Source: Klebsiella terrigena
Lineage (GTDB): Bacteria; Pseudomonadota; Gammaproteobacteria; Enterobacterales; Enterobacteriaceae
DNA: 64,000 nucleotides
NCBI RefSeq assembly: GCF_006539725.1
Contig: NZ_BJNO01000011.1
Location: forward strand, 98,394-162,393
Direction: 5' to 3'
Shown: one piece after another, positions 17,124 through 28,293 of the stretch
Layout of the letters: every line of letters starts with the position of its first letter
Position numbering within the stretch: position 1 is the first letter of the stretch
Made by a program: the position numbers and the translations under genes
The notes under the pieces: generated by a model
Seen by the model: the letters and a program-made list of their open reading frames with translations, nothing else
The model's database searches: none
Told to the model about the DNA's origin: nothing

Positions 17124-18242
17124 TCAGAACTGGTAAACCAGGCCTAGCGCCACGACGTCATCGGTGCCGATGCCGTTGTTTGCATAGAAGCTATCGTCTT
17201 CGTCCAGCAGGTTGATTTTGTAATCAACGTAGGTGGACATATTGCGGTTAAAGTAATAGGTCGCGCCGATATCGGCATATTTCACCAGATCCTTGTCGCC
17301 GTCGGTGTTGTTCAGGTCTTTCCCTTTCGACATCAGGAAAGAGACCGCCGGGCGCAGGCCAAAGTCGAACTGGTACTGAGCGGTGACTTCAAAGTTCTGC
17401 GTCTTGTTGGCGATCGTGCCGCTCTGGTTGCCGTAAGGGGTCATGTTGCGGGTTTCAGAGTACATGGTGGCCAGATAGATATTGTTGGCGTCATATTTCA
17501 GGCCGGTGGTCCAGGCGTCGGCCTTATCGCCGCCGGCGGTCGAGCGGTGAGTCTGCTCGTTGGTACGGTCGGAGCTGGAGTACGCCGCGCCGAAGCTGAC
17601 GCCCATGCCCAGATCGTAGGTCGAAGAGATACCGAAGCCGTCGCCGTTGGCGTTTTTAACCGAGCGGTCGCCGCCGTTGCCGGTGCCTTGCTGCTCGTTT
17701 GACACCTGGTTTTCGTTCGCGCCCTGATACTGCAGCGCGAAGTTCAGGCCGTTCACCAGACCGAAGAAGTCGCTATTGCGATAGGTTGCCACGCCGTTAG
17801 CGCGGTTGGTCATAAAGTTGTCGGCCTTCGACCAGGTGTCGCCGCCGAACTCCGGCAGCATGTCGGTCCAGCCTTCAATGTCGTACAGTACGCCGTAGTT
17901 GCGGCCATAGTCGAACGAACCGTAGTCGCCGAATTTCAGACCGGCGAATGCCAGACGGGTCCAGGCGTTATTGGTATCGGATTCGCTATTATTGGCCTGA
18001 ACGTTATATTCCCACTGGCCGTAGCCGGTCAGCAGATCGTTAATCTGAGTTTCGCCTTTAAAGCCGAGGCGGATATAGCTCATATCGCCATCAGAGTTAG
18101 TATCATCGGAGAAATAATGTAAACCATCTACTTTACCGTAGAGGTCTAACTTATTGCCGTCTTTGTTATAAATTTCGGCGGAGTGAGCAGCGCCAGCAGC
18201 TAATAATGCCGGAATAACGAGGGCCAGTACTTTTCTTTTCAT
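17124..18242 (-). CDS. ompN: Outer membrane porin OmpN (OmpK37-type)
   Basis: A 372-residue general porin. The signal peptide [21 protein letters not shown] is cut before [16 protein letters not shown], the start of all OmpC/OmpF/OmpN proteins; the chain ends in VYQF with the C-terminal phenylalanine needed for barrel assembly. The strand pattern and the loop-3 region ([18 protein letters not shown]) fit the trimeric 16-strand porins. Position next to micC and nifJ identifies it as OmpN, called OmpK37 in K. pneumoniae, normally expressed weakly and of interest for beta-lactam entry. The upstream region (18243-18462) is AT-rich and divergent from micC. Confidence 0.95.
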   Translation of the reverse strand: MKRKVLALVIPALLAAGAAHSAEIYNKDGNKLDLYGKVDGLHYFSDDTNSDGDMSYIRLGFKGETQINDLLTGYGQWEYNVQANNSESDTNNAWTRLAFAGLKFGDYGSFDYGRNYGVLYDIEGWTDMLPEFGGDTWSKADNFMTNRANGVATYRNSDFFGLVNGLNFALQYQGANENQVSNEQQGTGNGGDRSVKNANGDGFGISSTYDLGMGVSFGAAYSSSDRTNEQTHRSTAGGDKADAWTTGLKYDANNIYLATMYSETRNMTPYGNQSGTIANKTQNFEVTAQYQFDFGLRPAVSFLMSKGKDLNNTDGDKDLVKYADIGATYYFNRNMSTYVDYKINLLDEDDSFYANNGIGTDDVVALGLVYQF

Positions 18243-18462
18243 TTAGATATTCCTTTAATGTTTTTGTTTTGACTTCCTGCGAGGAAGTAAACTCATGCTA
18301 AATGAAGGCTGTTAAATCCGGGTAAGTATCAATTGTTACGATATAAGTAAAATCTAAAATAAATAATACCGTTGTTACGGCAATAGCTTTGGTGAATATG
18401 TCAAGGAAATACATATAAAATAAAAATTATACGGCGGAAAATTAATGGGATATTATTCGCGC

Positions 18463-18577
18463 GTTATATGCCTTTGTTTATTGTCAGCCGCATTTTTGCT
18501 GCCGCAGCTCGCTGTCCTCTTACGGGCTATTTAAACGGTAAAATGACAAGCCCGAATATCTATTCGGGCTTTTTTTA
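18463..18577 (+). ncRNA. micC: MicC small regulatory RNA
   Basis: About 115 nt transcribed away from ompN, in the place of micC in E. coli. It starts GTTATATGCCTTTG, the conserved seed that pairs with the 5' leader of ompC mRNA, and ends in AAGCCCGAATA-TCTATTCGGGCTTTTTTT. Only the 5' seed and the 3' terminator match my recollection of E. coli MicC; the middle is diverged, as expected between genera. MicC is an Hfq-dependent repressor of OmpC synthesis, so the OmpC homologue (OmpK36) is the expected target. Confidence 0.9.
18549..18577 (+). terminator. Intrinsic terminator of micC
   Basis: Stem AGCCCGAATA with its complement TATTCGGGCT, followed by seven T. It also lies 25 nt beyond the end of nifJ on the other strand and may serve both. 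Confidence 0.88.
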
Positions 18578-18602
18578 TGGCAACGCTCAGGCGCGGTACA
18601 AA

Positions 18603-21600
18603 TTAGCTTTCGACGGCGGGCTTCTCCGCTTTACCGGCCATCTGCGCAAGGAACTCATAGCGTTTTTGCAGATCGGCTGCGGCATCCTTCCACAGCTGCT
18701 CCGCCACCTCCGGCTGCTGGGCGTTGAGGCGACGGAAGCGCTGCTCGTTGAGCAACGTGTCCGCCAGCGCGTCCGACGGCGGACGAGAGTCCAGCGCCAG
18801 CGGGAGCTTACCTTCATCCGCCCGGCGCGGGTCGAAGCGGTAGAGCGGCCAGAACCCGGTGGCGGTCAGCTGACGCATCTGATCGTGGCTCAGCGCCAGA
18901 TCGTAGCCGTGCTCCTCGCACGGGCTGTAGGCGATAATCAGCGACGGTCCCGGATAGGCCTCCGCTTCCTGAATCGCTTTCACCGTCTGATTTAGCTGGG
19001 CGCCCAGCGAAATCTGCGCCACGTAGACGTGACCGTACATCATCATGCTGACGCCGAGGTCTTTGCGCGATTTACGCTTGCCGTGCTCGCCAAATTTAGT
19101 GACCGCCCCGAGCGGCGTGGCCTTCGAGGCCTGGCCGCCGGTGTTGGAGTAACACTGGGTGTCGAGCACCAGGATATTGACGTTTTCGGTCAGGCTCAGC
19201 ACGTGGTCGAGGCCGCCGAAGCCGATATCGTAGGCCCAGCCGTCGCCGCCGATCAGCCAGATGGATTTTTCCACCAGCGCGTCGGCGTCGGTCAGCAGCT
19301 CCTGGGCTCCCTCAACGCCGACCAGCGCGCGGCGAAGCTCCGCCACCTGCTCGCGGCGGACGTCCGGGGTGGCCTCGGCGTGCAGAGCATCGTTGAGCTC
19401 CGCCGGTATCGCGTCGGCAAACTGCCCCAGCAGGCGCATCACGCGCTGACGATGCTGGTCCACGGAGAGGCGGAAGCCGAGGCCAAACTCGGCGTTATCT
19501 TCAAACAGCGAGTTGGCCCACGCCGGGCCGCGCCCGTTGGCGTCGGTGGTATACGGCGTTGACGGCAGGTTACCGCCGTAAATTGACGAGCAGCCGGTGG
19601 CGTTGGCGATCAGCATCCGGTCGCCGTAGAGCTGGGTCAGCAGCTTGATATACGGCGTTTCGCCGCAGCCGGAGCAGGCGCCGGAGTACTCAAACAGCGG
19701 GCTTATCAGCTGAGAGGTACGAATATCAATGCGCTCCAGCGCGCTGCGGTCGATCTCCGGCAGGCTGAGGAAGAAGTCGTAGTTGACCTTCTCCTCCTCA
19801 ACGTGCTCAAGGCGCGACATCATATTGATGGCCTTGATCTCCGGGTTCTGCCGGTCTTTGGCCGGGCAAACCTCGACGCACAGATTACAGCCGGTGCAAT
19901 CTTCCGGCGCCACCTGCAGAACGTATTTTTGGCCGCGCATATCGCGGGATTTTACGTCCAGTGAATGCAGGCTGGCCGGGGCCGCTTCCATCGCTTCAGG
20001 AGAGATAACCTTGGCGCGGATCGCCGAGTGCGGGCAGGCCGCGACGCAGTGGTTACACTGGGTGCACAGCGCCTCTTTCCAGATAGGGATCTCTTCGGCG
20101 ATATTGCGTTTTTCCCAGCGGGTGGTGCCCATCGGCCAGGTGCCGTCCGGCGGCAGAGCGGAGACCGGCAGCGCATCGCCGAGGCCGGCCAGCATGGCGG
20201 CGGTGACGGTTTTGACAAAGTCTGGCGCGGCATCGGAGACCACCGGCGGGCGGTTAGGGCTGGCGGCGTTGACCGGCTGCAGCGGCACTTCGGCCAGCGA
20301 CTCGCGGGCCAGCGCCAGCGCCTGCCAGTTACGCTCAACCAGCTCCTTGCCTTTGCTGCTGTAGCTTTTGGCAATCGCGCCCTGGAGTTCGGCCAGCGCG
20401 CTGTCGCCCGGAAGAATTTGCGTCAGATGGAAGAACGCCATCTGCATCACGGTATTGATACGCGCGCCGAGGCTGCATTCGCGGGCAATTTTGGCGGCGT
20501 TGACGATATAAAAGCGCGCCTGCCTCTGGTTGAGCATCGCCTGCACTTCCTGCGGCAGACGCGACCACGCCTCATCGGCGGCATACGGCGTATTCAGCAG
20601 GAAAATCCCGCCGGGCTTCAGGCGCTCCACCATCTGATATTTGTCGATAAACTGCAGCTGATGGCAGCCGACGAAATCGGCCTGCGAGATAAGATAGGAG
20701 GAGCGAATCGGCTTCTCGCTGACGCGCAGGTGCGAAACGGTGAGTCCGCCGGCCTTTTTCGAATCGTAGACGAAGTAGCCCTGCGAGAACCACGGCGTCG
20801 AGTTGCCGATGATTTTGATGTTGTTCTTGGTCGCCGACACGCTGCCGTCGCTGCCCAGTCCGTAGAACAGCGCCTCCAGCTTCGCCTCCGACGGCAGGGT
20901 GTTTTCCCCCAGCGGCAGAGAGAGGTTGGTGACGTCGTCATAGATACCGACGGTAAAGCGGGGCTTCGGTTTCGCCGCGTTCAGCTCGTTAAACACCGCC
21001 AGCACGCACTCCGGGCCGAACTCTTTTGACGACAGGCCGTAGCGGCCGCCGATGGTGCGCGGCAGCGTTTCGCGTTCACCGCGGTTAAACGCCTCCGCCA
21101 GCGCGGTCATGATGTCGAGGTACAGCGGCTCCGCGTGGGCGCCGGGCTCTTTGGTGCGGTCCAGAACGGCGACGGCGCGCGCGCTTTCCGGCAGCGCTTC
21201 CAGCAGGTGAGTGGCGGAGAAGGGGCGATAGAGCCGCACTTTCAACACGCCGACCTTCTCGCCGCGGCTGAGCAGCTCATCCACCACCTCTTCGCAGGTG
21301 CCGATGGCGGAACCCATCACCACAATCACCCGTTCGGCCTGCGGATGGCCATAGAATTCGAACGGTTTATAGCGACGGCCGGTGGCGGCGGCGAAATCGT
21401 CCATCGCCGTTTCAACATGGTCGTAGACCGCGTCGTACCACGGGTTAGTGGCTTCACGGGACTGGAAATAGGTGTCTGGGTTAGCCGAGGTTCCGCGGAT
21501 TGTCGGATGTTCGGGATTGAGCGCGCGCAGGCGATGCGCGTCGATCTCAGCCTGCGGCAGCAGGCTGCGGAGGGTGTCATCCGCCAGCGGCGCGATTTTG

Positions 21601-22130
21601 TTGATTTCGTGCGAGGTGCGGAAGCCGTCAAAGAAATGGATAAACGGCACCCGGCTTTTGAGGGTCGCAATGTGCGAAATCAGGGCGAAATCCTGCGCCT
21701 CCTGGACGTTGCTGGCGCAGAGCATCGCGCAGCCGGTCTGGCGCACGGCCATCACGTCGGAGTGATCGCCGAAAATAGAGAGCGCGTGGGTGGCGACGGT
21801 ACGCGCGGCGACGTGCAGGACAAACGGCATCAGCTGACCGGCCAGTTTGTACAGCGTCGGGATCATCAGCAGCAGGCCCTGCGAGGAGGTGAAGGAGGTC
21901 GAAAGGGCCCCGGTTTGCAACGCCCCGTGCACGGCGCCAATAGCCCCGGCTTCCGACTGCATTTCGACCACCCGAGGCACGTCGCCCCAGATATTTTTTA
22001 GCCCGTTACCCGCCCAGGCATCCGCCTGCTCGGCCATCGTTGAGCTGGGGGTAATGGGGTAGATGGCGATAACTTCACTGGTGCGAAACGCGACAGAAGC
22101 GGCCGCGCCATTACCGTCGATAGTAATCAT
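18603..22130 (-). CDS. nifJ: Pyruvate:flavodoxin (ferredoxin) oxidoreductase, YdbK/NifJ type
   Basis: A 1175-residue single-chain enzyme (E. coli YdbK is 1174). The start at 22130 (MITIDGNGAAASVAF) is the family start; an extension to 22262 is unsupported. Order of parts: thiamine-diphosphate pyrimidine domain (YPITPSSTMAEQADAW), CoA-binding and gamma domains, a two-cluster ferredoxin domain (CTQCNHCVAACP at about 20031-20070 and CTGCNLCVEVCP at 19861-19900), and the C-terminal diphosphate-binding domain (GDGWAYDIGFGG) with further cysteines (YSGACSGCGET). It converts pyruvate and CoA to acetyl-CoA and CO2 and reduces flavodoxin or ferredoxin. By position it is the housekeeping ydbK copy, not the copy of the nitrogen-fixation cluster. 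Confidence 0.96.
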   Translation of the reverse strand: MITIDGNGAAASVAFRTSEVIAIYPITPSSTMAEQADAWAGNGLKNIWGDVPRVVEMQSEAGAIGAVHGALQTGALSTSFTSSQGLLLMIPTLYKLAGQLMPFVLHVAARTVATHALSIFGDHSDVMAVRQTGCAMLCASNVQEAQDFALISHIATLKSRVPFIHFFDGFRTSHEINKIAPLADDTLRSLLPQAEIDAHRLRALNPEHPTIRGTSANPDTYFQSREATNPWYDAVYDHVETAMDDFAAATGRRYKPFEFYGHPQAERVIVVMGSAIGTCEEVVDELLSRGEKVGVLKVRLYRPFSATHLLEALPESARAVAVLDRTKEPGAHAEPLYLDIMTALAEAFNRGERETLPRTIGGRYGLSSKEFGPECVLAVFNELNAAKPKPRFTVGIYDDVTNLSLPLGENTLPSEAKLEALFYGLGSDGSVSATKNNIKIIGNSTPWFSQGYFVYDSKKAGGLTVSHLRVSEKPIRSSYLISQADFVGCHQLQFIDKYQMVERLKPGGIFLLNTPYAADEAWSRLPQEVQAMLNQRQARFYIVNAAKIARECSLGARINTVMQMAFFHLTQILPGDSALAELQGAIAKSYSSKGKELVERNWQALALARESLAEVPLQPVNAASPNRPPVVSDAAPDFVKTVTAAMLAGLGDALPVSALPPDGTWPMGTTRWEKRNIAEEIPIWKEALCTQCNHCVAACPHSAIRAKVISPEAMEAAPASLHSLDVKSRDMRGQKYVLQVAPEDCTGCNLCVEVCPAKDRQNPEIKAINMMSRLEHVEEEKVNYDFFLSLPEIDRSALERIDIRTSQLISPLFEYSGACSGCGETPYIKLLTQLYGDRMLIANATGCSSIYGGNLPSTPYTTDANGRGPAWANSLFEDNAEFGLGFRLSVDQHRQRVMRLLGQFADAIPAELNDALHAEATPDVRREQVAELRRALVGVEGAQELLTDADALVEKSIWLIGGDGWAYDIGFGGLDHVLSLTENVNILVLDTQCYSNTGGQASKATPLGAVTKFGEHGKRKSRKDLGVSMMMYGHVYVAQISLGAQLNQTVKAIQEAEAYPGPSLIIAYSPCEEHGYDLALSHDQMRQLTATGFWPLYRFDPRRADEGKLPLALDSRPPSDALADTLLNEQRFRRLNAQQPEVAEQLWKDAAADLQKRYEFLAQMAGKAEKPAVES

Positions 22131-22353
22131 AAAAAGAGACCCTAACATTGCGCAAACAAAAAAGAAGGGACCCGCAAAACGGCGGCGGATCCTGTAATTA
22201 TATGGAGTGAGTATAGGGGCTTTCAGTATGCCCTTGAAGTTATGCGGCTTTCGAGTGCACAAATTGATCCATGAGGCTCTCCCCGCCGGCGCGCCGGGCG
22301 AGGAGAACCAGTGGCTGCTATCTTGCTGATTACTATGCCATTAGTCTGAACAT

Positions 22354-22388
22354 GCCGGGCGCGCTGGCGGCTAAGCCCCGCGCCCGGC
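22354..22388 (-). terminator. Hairpin after the porin gene of the alpha-glucoside operon
   Basis: A perfect 10-bp stem GCCGGGCGCG/CGCGCCCGGC with a 15-nt loop that can pair further inside, starting 14 nt past the porin stop. There is no T tract, so it may be a stabilising 3' end or a weak terminator. Confidence 0.5.
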
Positions 22389-22401
22389 GCGCGGACGCCG
22401 T

Positions 22402-24060
<1,659 letters not shown>

Positions 24061-24085
24061 TCAGGTGGCGGCTAGCTGCGGGTTA

Positions 24086-25483
24086 TCATTTTTTGGCCAC
24101 GGGTTTATTGGTATTAACAAAAAGAGTCGTGGCAATAAAGGCAAAAATAAATACCGCGATGCCGACGGTGATATAGCTAATAAACTGGTAGCGGTCATAG
24201 AGGTACATCAGCGGAGAGAGCAGCACCGCCAGGCCATAAGAGTTAGCCTTGATCGCCATCAGCGAGAGCACCATGCCGCCCAGCGCGGAGCTGGTGAGCA
24301 TCACAACAATGGCGCGGATCCCCGACTGCATCACAATCCCGAACAGGGCCGGCTCTGAGACCCCCAGCAGCTGCGTGATAGTGGCGGAGATGCCGGCGGT
24401 CTTAAAGGCCACGTTCTTTGATTTCAGCGAAATAGCCAGACACACGGCGGCGTTGGCAAAACCGTACATCGCGCAGACCGTAATCAGCGGATTAAAGCCA
24501 GTGCCGGCAATCAGCGACGTTTCAATCATGATGAACATATGGTGCATCCCGGTCATCACGGCGATGGGATAAATAAAACCGATCAGCAGGCCGCCAATTC
24601 CTGCCGGCAGGGCGAGGAACTGCCCAATCGCCATCACCGCATAATGTTCGAATCCGTGCACCAGCGGGCCTAATACCAGCAGGGCAATAGCGATCGCGAT
24701 CAGGATGACGATAAAGGGCGTGAAAATAAGGTCCATCGAGTTCGGCATGACTCTGCGGAAATAGATCTCGAGCTTCGCACCGATAATTCCGGTAATAAGC
24801 GCGGTGAGGATCGAACCCTGATAGCCGACCAGCGGAATAAAGCTAAATATATATATTGGCGCGGCGTTGCCATATGCCACATCGTAGGCGTTGGGCAGCG
24901 CCGGTGAAACCAGCATCAGGCCAATTAAAAAGCCGATAATCGGCGTGCCGCCAAACTTTTTAAATGCCGACCAGCAGATAAACGCCGCGAGGAAGGCAAA
25001 GGCGGTATCGCAAAGGACGGTGGTTAACGTCTGCAGGTAAACCGGGATATCCTGCACGTTGCTGCCAAACCAGCCCAGTACCGTATCGTTAAAAATAACC
25101 CCCTTCAGGCCGAGAAACAGGCCGGTAGCGCCGAGCACCGGGACGATCGGCACGAACACGTCAGAGAGGTTTCTGATGCCCCGCTGCAGCCTGCCTGTGC
25201 TCTGCCGGCTCATCTCGTCTTTGCTGACTTCGGCCACCTGGAACTCTTCCACAAAGGCCAGGTAAACCTTGTTGACGATACCGGTGCCGAGAATGATCTG
25301 ATACTGACCTGAATTATAAAATACGCCTTTCACTTCGCCGATCTGGCGAATTTTTTCGTCATCAATGGCTTCGCGATCCTTCACCTGTAAGCGCAAACGC
25401 GTCGCGCAATGGGTGGCCGATGCAATGTTGTCCTTGCCAATCGTATTAACAATATCAACCGCGATATTTTTATATTTGTTCAT
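24086..25483 (-). CDS. PTS enzyme IIBC of the sucrose/trehalose (glucose) family
   Basis: A 465-residue inner-membrane protein. The EIIB domain leads (about residues 1-85), with the phosphorylated cysteine at residue 26 in SATHCATRLRL and the GQYQIILG turn. The EIIC domain follows with about ten hydrophobic segments and the substrate-site region HHMFIMIETSL. There is no EIIA domain, so phosphate should come from EIIA-Glc (Crr), as for ScrA and TreB. Overall order and motifs fit the sucrose/trehalose/beta-glucoside branch; which sugar is carried cannot be decided from sequence. It overlaps the glucosidase gene by 14 nt, so the two are cotranscribed and probably translationally coupled. Confidence 0.9.
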   Translation of the reverse strand: MNKYKNIAVDIVNTIGKDNIASATHCATRLRLQVKDREAIDDEKIRQIGEVKGVFYNSGQYQIILGTGIVNKVYLAFVEEFQVAEVSKDEMSRQSTGRLQRGIRNLSDVFVPIVPVLGATGLFLGLKGVIFNDTVLGWFGSNVQDIPVYLQTLTTVLCDTAFAFLAAFICWSAFKKFGGTPIIGFLIGLMLVSPALPNAYDVAYGNAAPIYIFSFIPLVGYQGSILTALITGIIGAKLEIYFRRVMPNSMDLIFTPFIVILIAIAIALLVLGPLVHGFEHYAVMAIGQFLALPAGIGGLLIGFIYPIAVMTGMHHMFIMIETSLIAGTGFNPLITVCAMYGFANAAVCLAISLKSKNVAFKTAGISATITQLLGVSEPALFGIVMQSGIRAIVVMLTSSALGGMVLSLMAIKANSYGLAVLLSPLMYLYDRYQFISYITVGIAVFIFAFIATTLFVNTNKPVAKK

Positions 25484-27155
25484 TTTTAACGCATCCCTTA
25501 ATGAGAATGGTCTGGTAGGGTTTGAGGGTAGAAGTCACGTTGCTGTAATTACTGAGCACGATTTCCCCGTCAGGCAGGGTAAACGGCTGCTCTTTGGCGC
25601 TGAGGTTGGTGATGGAAATAAGGCGCTCGGTTGCCGAGCTTCTTGCATAGGCGATAACGCTCTCTGCAGCCTCCTCCAGAGGGGTGAAGGTGCCGTAAAT
25701 CAGCGTTTCAGGGAAGTCGATATTTCTCAGGGCAATCATCTTTTTGTAGAAAGAGAATACCGAGTCGGCTCGCGCCAGCTGGCTTTGCGCGTTCAGCGAG
25801 GTATCGTCAGTGGACAGCGCCAGCCACGGCGTAGCGCCGTTGTTAAACCCCGCGTTGACGCCGTCGGACCACGGGAACGGCGTGCGCGAATTATCTCTTG
25901 AGCGGCGGTTAACAAAGCCCATGGCCTCCTCGGCGCTAAAGCCTTCCGCCAGCGAACGGTCGTAGTTATCGAGGCTTGAGATATCGTTAAATTCGCTGAT
26001 CTCGCTGCGGCAGAAGTTTTTCATTCCCAGCTCCTGCCCCTGATAGATAAACGGCGTGCCGTGCATGAAAAAGTACATGGCTGCAAGGGCCGTGGCGCCG
26101 ATCTCGTTCTGATAGTCAGCGTCGCGCACCAGTTTCGACAGGGCGCGAGGCTGGTCGTGATTCTCAATAAAAGTGGTGCCCCATCCCGCGCGGGTAAAGG
26201 CCAGCTGGCTGGCAAACAGGGTTTCCCTGAATGCCTTGACGCTCCAGTCGCATTCCCTGAACCACTCTGAACCATTTTCAACGTCGATATCGGCGGCGTG
26301 GAAGTCAAATATCATGTCGAAATAACCTTCCGGTCCGATAAAGCGCTCATACTCTTCCAGCGGTACGCCGGGGGCTTCACCGACGGTCACGCAGCTGAAT
26401 TTTTTAAAGGTCTTTTGCTTCAGTTCGTTGAGGAAAAGCTCAATCCCCGGCCGGTTGCGGGCCTTGCTTTTGACGGAGACCAGACCGTCGATACCGTCTG
26501 GCGGCAGCGGGCTGAAGTCCTGATCCTTTTTGATAAAGGTAATGGCGTCGATGCGGAACCCGGCGATCCCTTTTGCCAGCCACCAGTTAATCATTGCGTA
26601 AATTTCTTCGCGCAGCGCCGGGTTTTCCCAGTTCAGGTCGGGCTGTTTTTTATGAAACACGTGGAGATAGTAAGTCTCTTCGCCGGGTACTTTTTCCCAC
26701 ACGCTGCCGCCGAAAATAGAGCGCCAGTTGTTGGGGGCCGCACCGTTAACCGCCGGTTTAAAAATGTAGTAATCGCGGTAGCGGGAGTCCGGGTTCGCCA
26801 GCGCCTGGCGGAACCAGCGGTGCTCGTCGCTGGTATGATTGACCACCAGATCAATCATCACTTTTATCCCCATCTCTCCGGCCTGCGCTATCAGGTCGTC
26901 CACGTCCTGCATATCGCCAAAATCAGGATTCACCGCGAAGTAATCGGCGATGTCATAGCCGTTATCCGCCATCGGCGACTGATAAAACGGTGATACCCAA
27001 ATAAGGGTAATCCCCAGGGTCTTGAGATAGGGGAGTTTCGCAATGATGCCGCGAATATCGCCGGTCCCGTCGTTGTTGCTGTCATAAAAGCTCTTTGGGT
27101 AAATCTGATAGACGACGGATTCCTTCCACCATGCGCGCTGCTGGGGTGTGTTCAT
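25470..27155 (-). CDS. GH13 alpha-glucosidase (oligo-1,6-glucosidase/TreC-like)
   Basis: A 561-residue cytoplasmic hydrolase from the ATG at 27155 (AAGGAG at good spacing). The barrel opens WWKESVVYQIYPKSF, with DLVVNH near 102-107. The catalytic triad is Asp203 (GFRIDAITF), Glu260 (TVGEAPG) and Asp334 (ENHDQPR). The subdomain-B region and NNWRSIFGGSVWE place it with oligo-1,6-glucosidase, dextran glucosidase and trehalose-6-phosphate hydrolase. The RLDRD motif of sucrose isomerases is absent. Alanine rather than valine follows the nucleophile; in studied relatives that position bears on alpha-1,4 against alpha-1,6 choice, so maltose-type bonds are possible. Being in a PTS operon, it should meet a phosphorylated sugar, yet I see no clear TreC-specific features. 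Confidence 0.88.
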   Translation of the reverse strand: MNTPQQRAWWKESVVYQIYPKSFYDSNNDGTGDIRGIIAKLPYLKTLGITLIWVSPFYQSPMADNGYDIADYFAVNPDFGDMQDVDDLIAQAGEMGIKVMIDLVVNHTSDEHRWFRQALANPDSRYRDYYIFKPAVNGAAPNNWRSIFGGSVWEKVPGEETYYLHVFHKKQPDLNWENPALREEIYAMINWWLAKGIAGFRIDAITFIKKDQDFSPLPPDGIDGLVSVKSKARNRPGIELFLNELKQKTFKKFSCVTVGEAPGVPLEEYERFIGPEGYFDMIFDFHAADIDVENGSEWFRECDWSVKAFRETLFASQLAFTRAGWGTTFIENHDQPRALSKLVRDADYQNEIGATALAAMYFFMHGTPFIYQGQELGMKNFCRSEISEFNDISSLDNYDRSLAEGFSAEEAMGFVNRRSRDNSRTPFPWSDGVNAGFNNGATPWLALSTDDTSLNAQSQLARADSVFSFYKKMIALRNIDFPETLIYGTFTPLEEAAESVIAYARSSATERLISITNLSAKEQPFTLPDGEIVLSNYSNVTSTLKPYQTILIKGCVKNEQI

Positions 27156-27169
27156 CACTTCTCCTTGAT

Positions 27170-27185
27170 ATGATATCGATACCAT
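27170..27185. promoter_or_regulatory. Operator palindrome before the glucosidase operon (LacI-family type)
   Basis: ATGATATCGATACCAT is a 16-bp palindrome with one mismatched pair and a central CG, the usual form of LacI/GalR operators. It lies 14 nt before the glucosidase start, between it and the repressor gene, where bound repressor would block transcription. A related copy precedes the repressor gene at 28209-28224. Confidence 0.75.
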
Positions 27186-27200
27186 ATTGAAATAAAAAAA

Positions 27201-28199
27201 TTAAGCGGACGCTCTGATAATCAATTCAGAGTGCAGATCCTGCTCGTCATACTGATAGCGGGTGCCGCTAATGAGCGCGAGCAGGCGTTCAACGGAAATT
27301 CTGCCCAGCTGCTCAATCGGCTGGCTGACGGTGGTGAGAGGGACGTTGATCATCTCCGCCACCGGCAAATTATCGAAGCCCACCACCGCAAGATCTGCCG
27401 GTACGTTAACGCCGCCGGCGGTGAGGCCGGCAATCAGGCCGCAGGCGACCTCATCGCTGCCGGCAAAAATCGCGTCGGGGCGCTCGCTGGCGGCCATCTG
27501 CAGCATTTTGGCGGCGAGGACTTGCCCGTCTTTATAGGTATGCATCTGGCGGAAAATCAGCGCGGGATTGATATCCCGCTTTCCGGCCTGCATGGCGTCG
27601 ATAAAGCCCTGGTTTCTGCGGCTGCCGTGGCCTTTCTGCTCGAAGGTGCCGCCGGTAGAATAGGCGATATTTTTATAGCCTTTGCTGATCAAGTAGGTCA
27701 CGGCGTTATAGGTCGCCCGGCGATCGTCAACTTTGACCACCGGCAGGCTGGTGGCTTCGAGGCTGGTATTACACAGCAGGATCGGACCGTATTGCTGGTA
27801 CTTCTCCAGCACGTTCTTATTGCTCTCGACCGCGCACAAAATCAGGCCATCGATGATTTTTTTCTTCAGCAGGTCGAGGCAGTTTTTCTCCTCCCCGGCG
27901 CTGTCGTGGTTTTGCACAATCAGCACCGAGTAGCCATTTTTGCGCGCGGTGACTTCCAGGGCATCGACCAGGCTTGCGAAGAAGGGGTTGGTAATGCGCG
28001 AGATAAGCACCCCAATACGGTACGTTTTGACGCCGCGCATCTGCTGGGCAACGGTGCTTGGCTCGTAATCAAGCGCCTTCATCGCCGCCAGAATCTTCTC
28101 TTTTTTATCATCAGAGATATAGGGATGATTATTCAGGAAGCGGGAGACCGTGGTGACGGAAAGCCCGGCTTTTTCTGCTACGTCTTTTATGGTGGCCAT
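27201..28199 (-). CDS. LacI family repressor of the alpha-glucoside operon
   Basis: A 332-residue regulator. The N-terminal helix-turn-helix and hinge are canonical (MATIKDVAEKAGLSVTTVSR, then the hinge at about 45-58), followed by the periplasmic-binding-protein-like core (YRIGVLISRITNPFFASLVD, AVVGFDNLPVAEMINVPLTTV). It lies 45 nt before the glucosidase gene, in the same direction, so it may be cotranscribed or have its own promoter. A near-copy of the operon operator lies 10 nt before its start, which implies self-repression. The inducer is probably the sugar phosphate made by the PTS. Confidence 0.93.
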   Translation of the reverse strand: MATIKDVAEKAGLSVTTVSRFLNNHPYISDDKKEKILAAMKALDYEPSTVAQQMRGVKTYRIGVLISRITNPFFASLVDALEVTARKNGYSVLIVQNHDSAGEEKNCLDLLKKKIIDGLILCAVESNKNVLEKYQQYGPILLCNTSLEATSLPVVKVDDRRATYNAVTYLISKGYKNIAYSTGGTFEQKGHGSRRNQGFIDAMQAGKRDINPALIFRQMHTYKDGQVLAAKMLQMAASERPDAIFAGSDEVACGLIAGLTAGGVNVPADLAVVGFDNLPVAEMINVPLTTVSQPIEQLGRISVERLLALISGTRYQYDEQDLHSELIIRASA

Positions 28200-28208
28200 A
28201 GAATTTTT

Positions 28209-28224
28209 ATGGAAACGATATCAT
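28209..28224. promoter_or_regulatory. Second LacI-type operator, before the repressor gene
   Basis: ATGGAAACGATATCAT shares the right half and the ATGG start with the minus-strand form (ATGGTATCGATATCAT) of the operator at 27170-27185. The left arm has two changes. Its place just upstream of the repressor start suggests autoregulation, possibly with DNA looping to the other operator about 1 kb away. Confidence 0.65.
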
Positions 28225-28265
28225 AGTTCGGTAAGCTATTTTCAGCCGCCCGTTAAGTCAACCCG

Positions 28266-28293
28266 CATGTTTTAAAACATGATCGATCTCACA
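28266..28293. promoter_or_regulatory. Palindrome and CRP-like site upstream of the LacI-type repressor gene
   Basis: A perfect 16-bp palindrome CATGTTTTAAAACATG (28266-28281) overlaps a CRP-like site at 28278-28293 (CATGA-N6-TCACA, with all five bases of the right arm correct). CRP control would fit a PTS sugar operon. The assignment rests on pattern only. Confidence 0.45.

Noticed and set aside
18603..22130. Assignment to the nitrogen-fixation nifJ
   Set aside because: No nif genes are near, and the position next to micC, ydbJ and hslJ is that of the housekeeping ydbK gene. The symbol nifJ is used for the enzyme family only.
25470..27155. Sucrose isomerase (isomaltulose synthase) as the product
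   Set aside because: The RLDRD motif typical of isomerases is absent from the region before the third catalytic residue.
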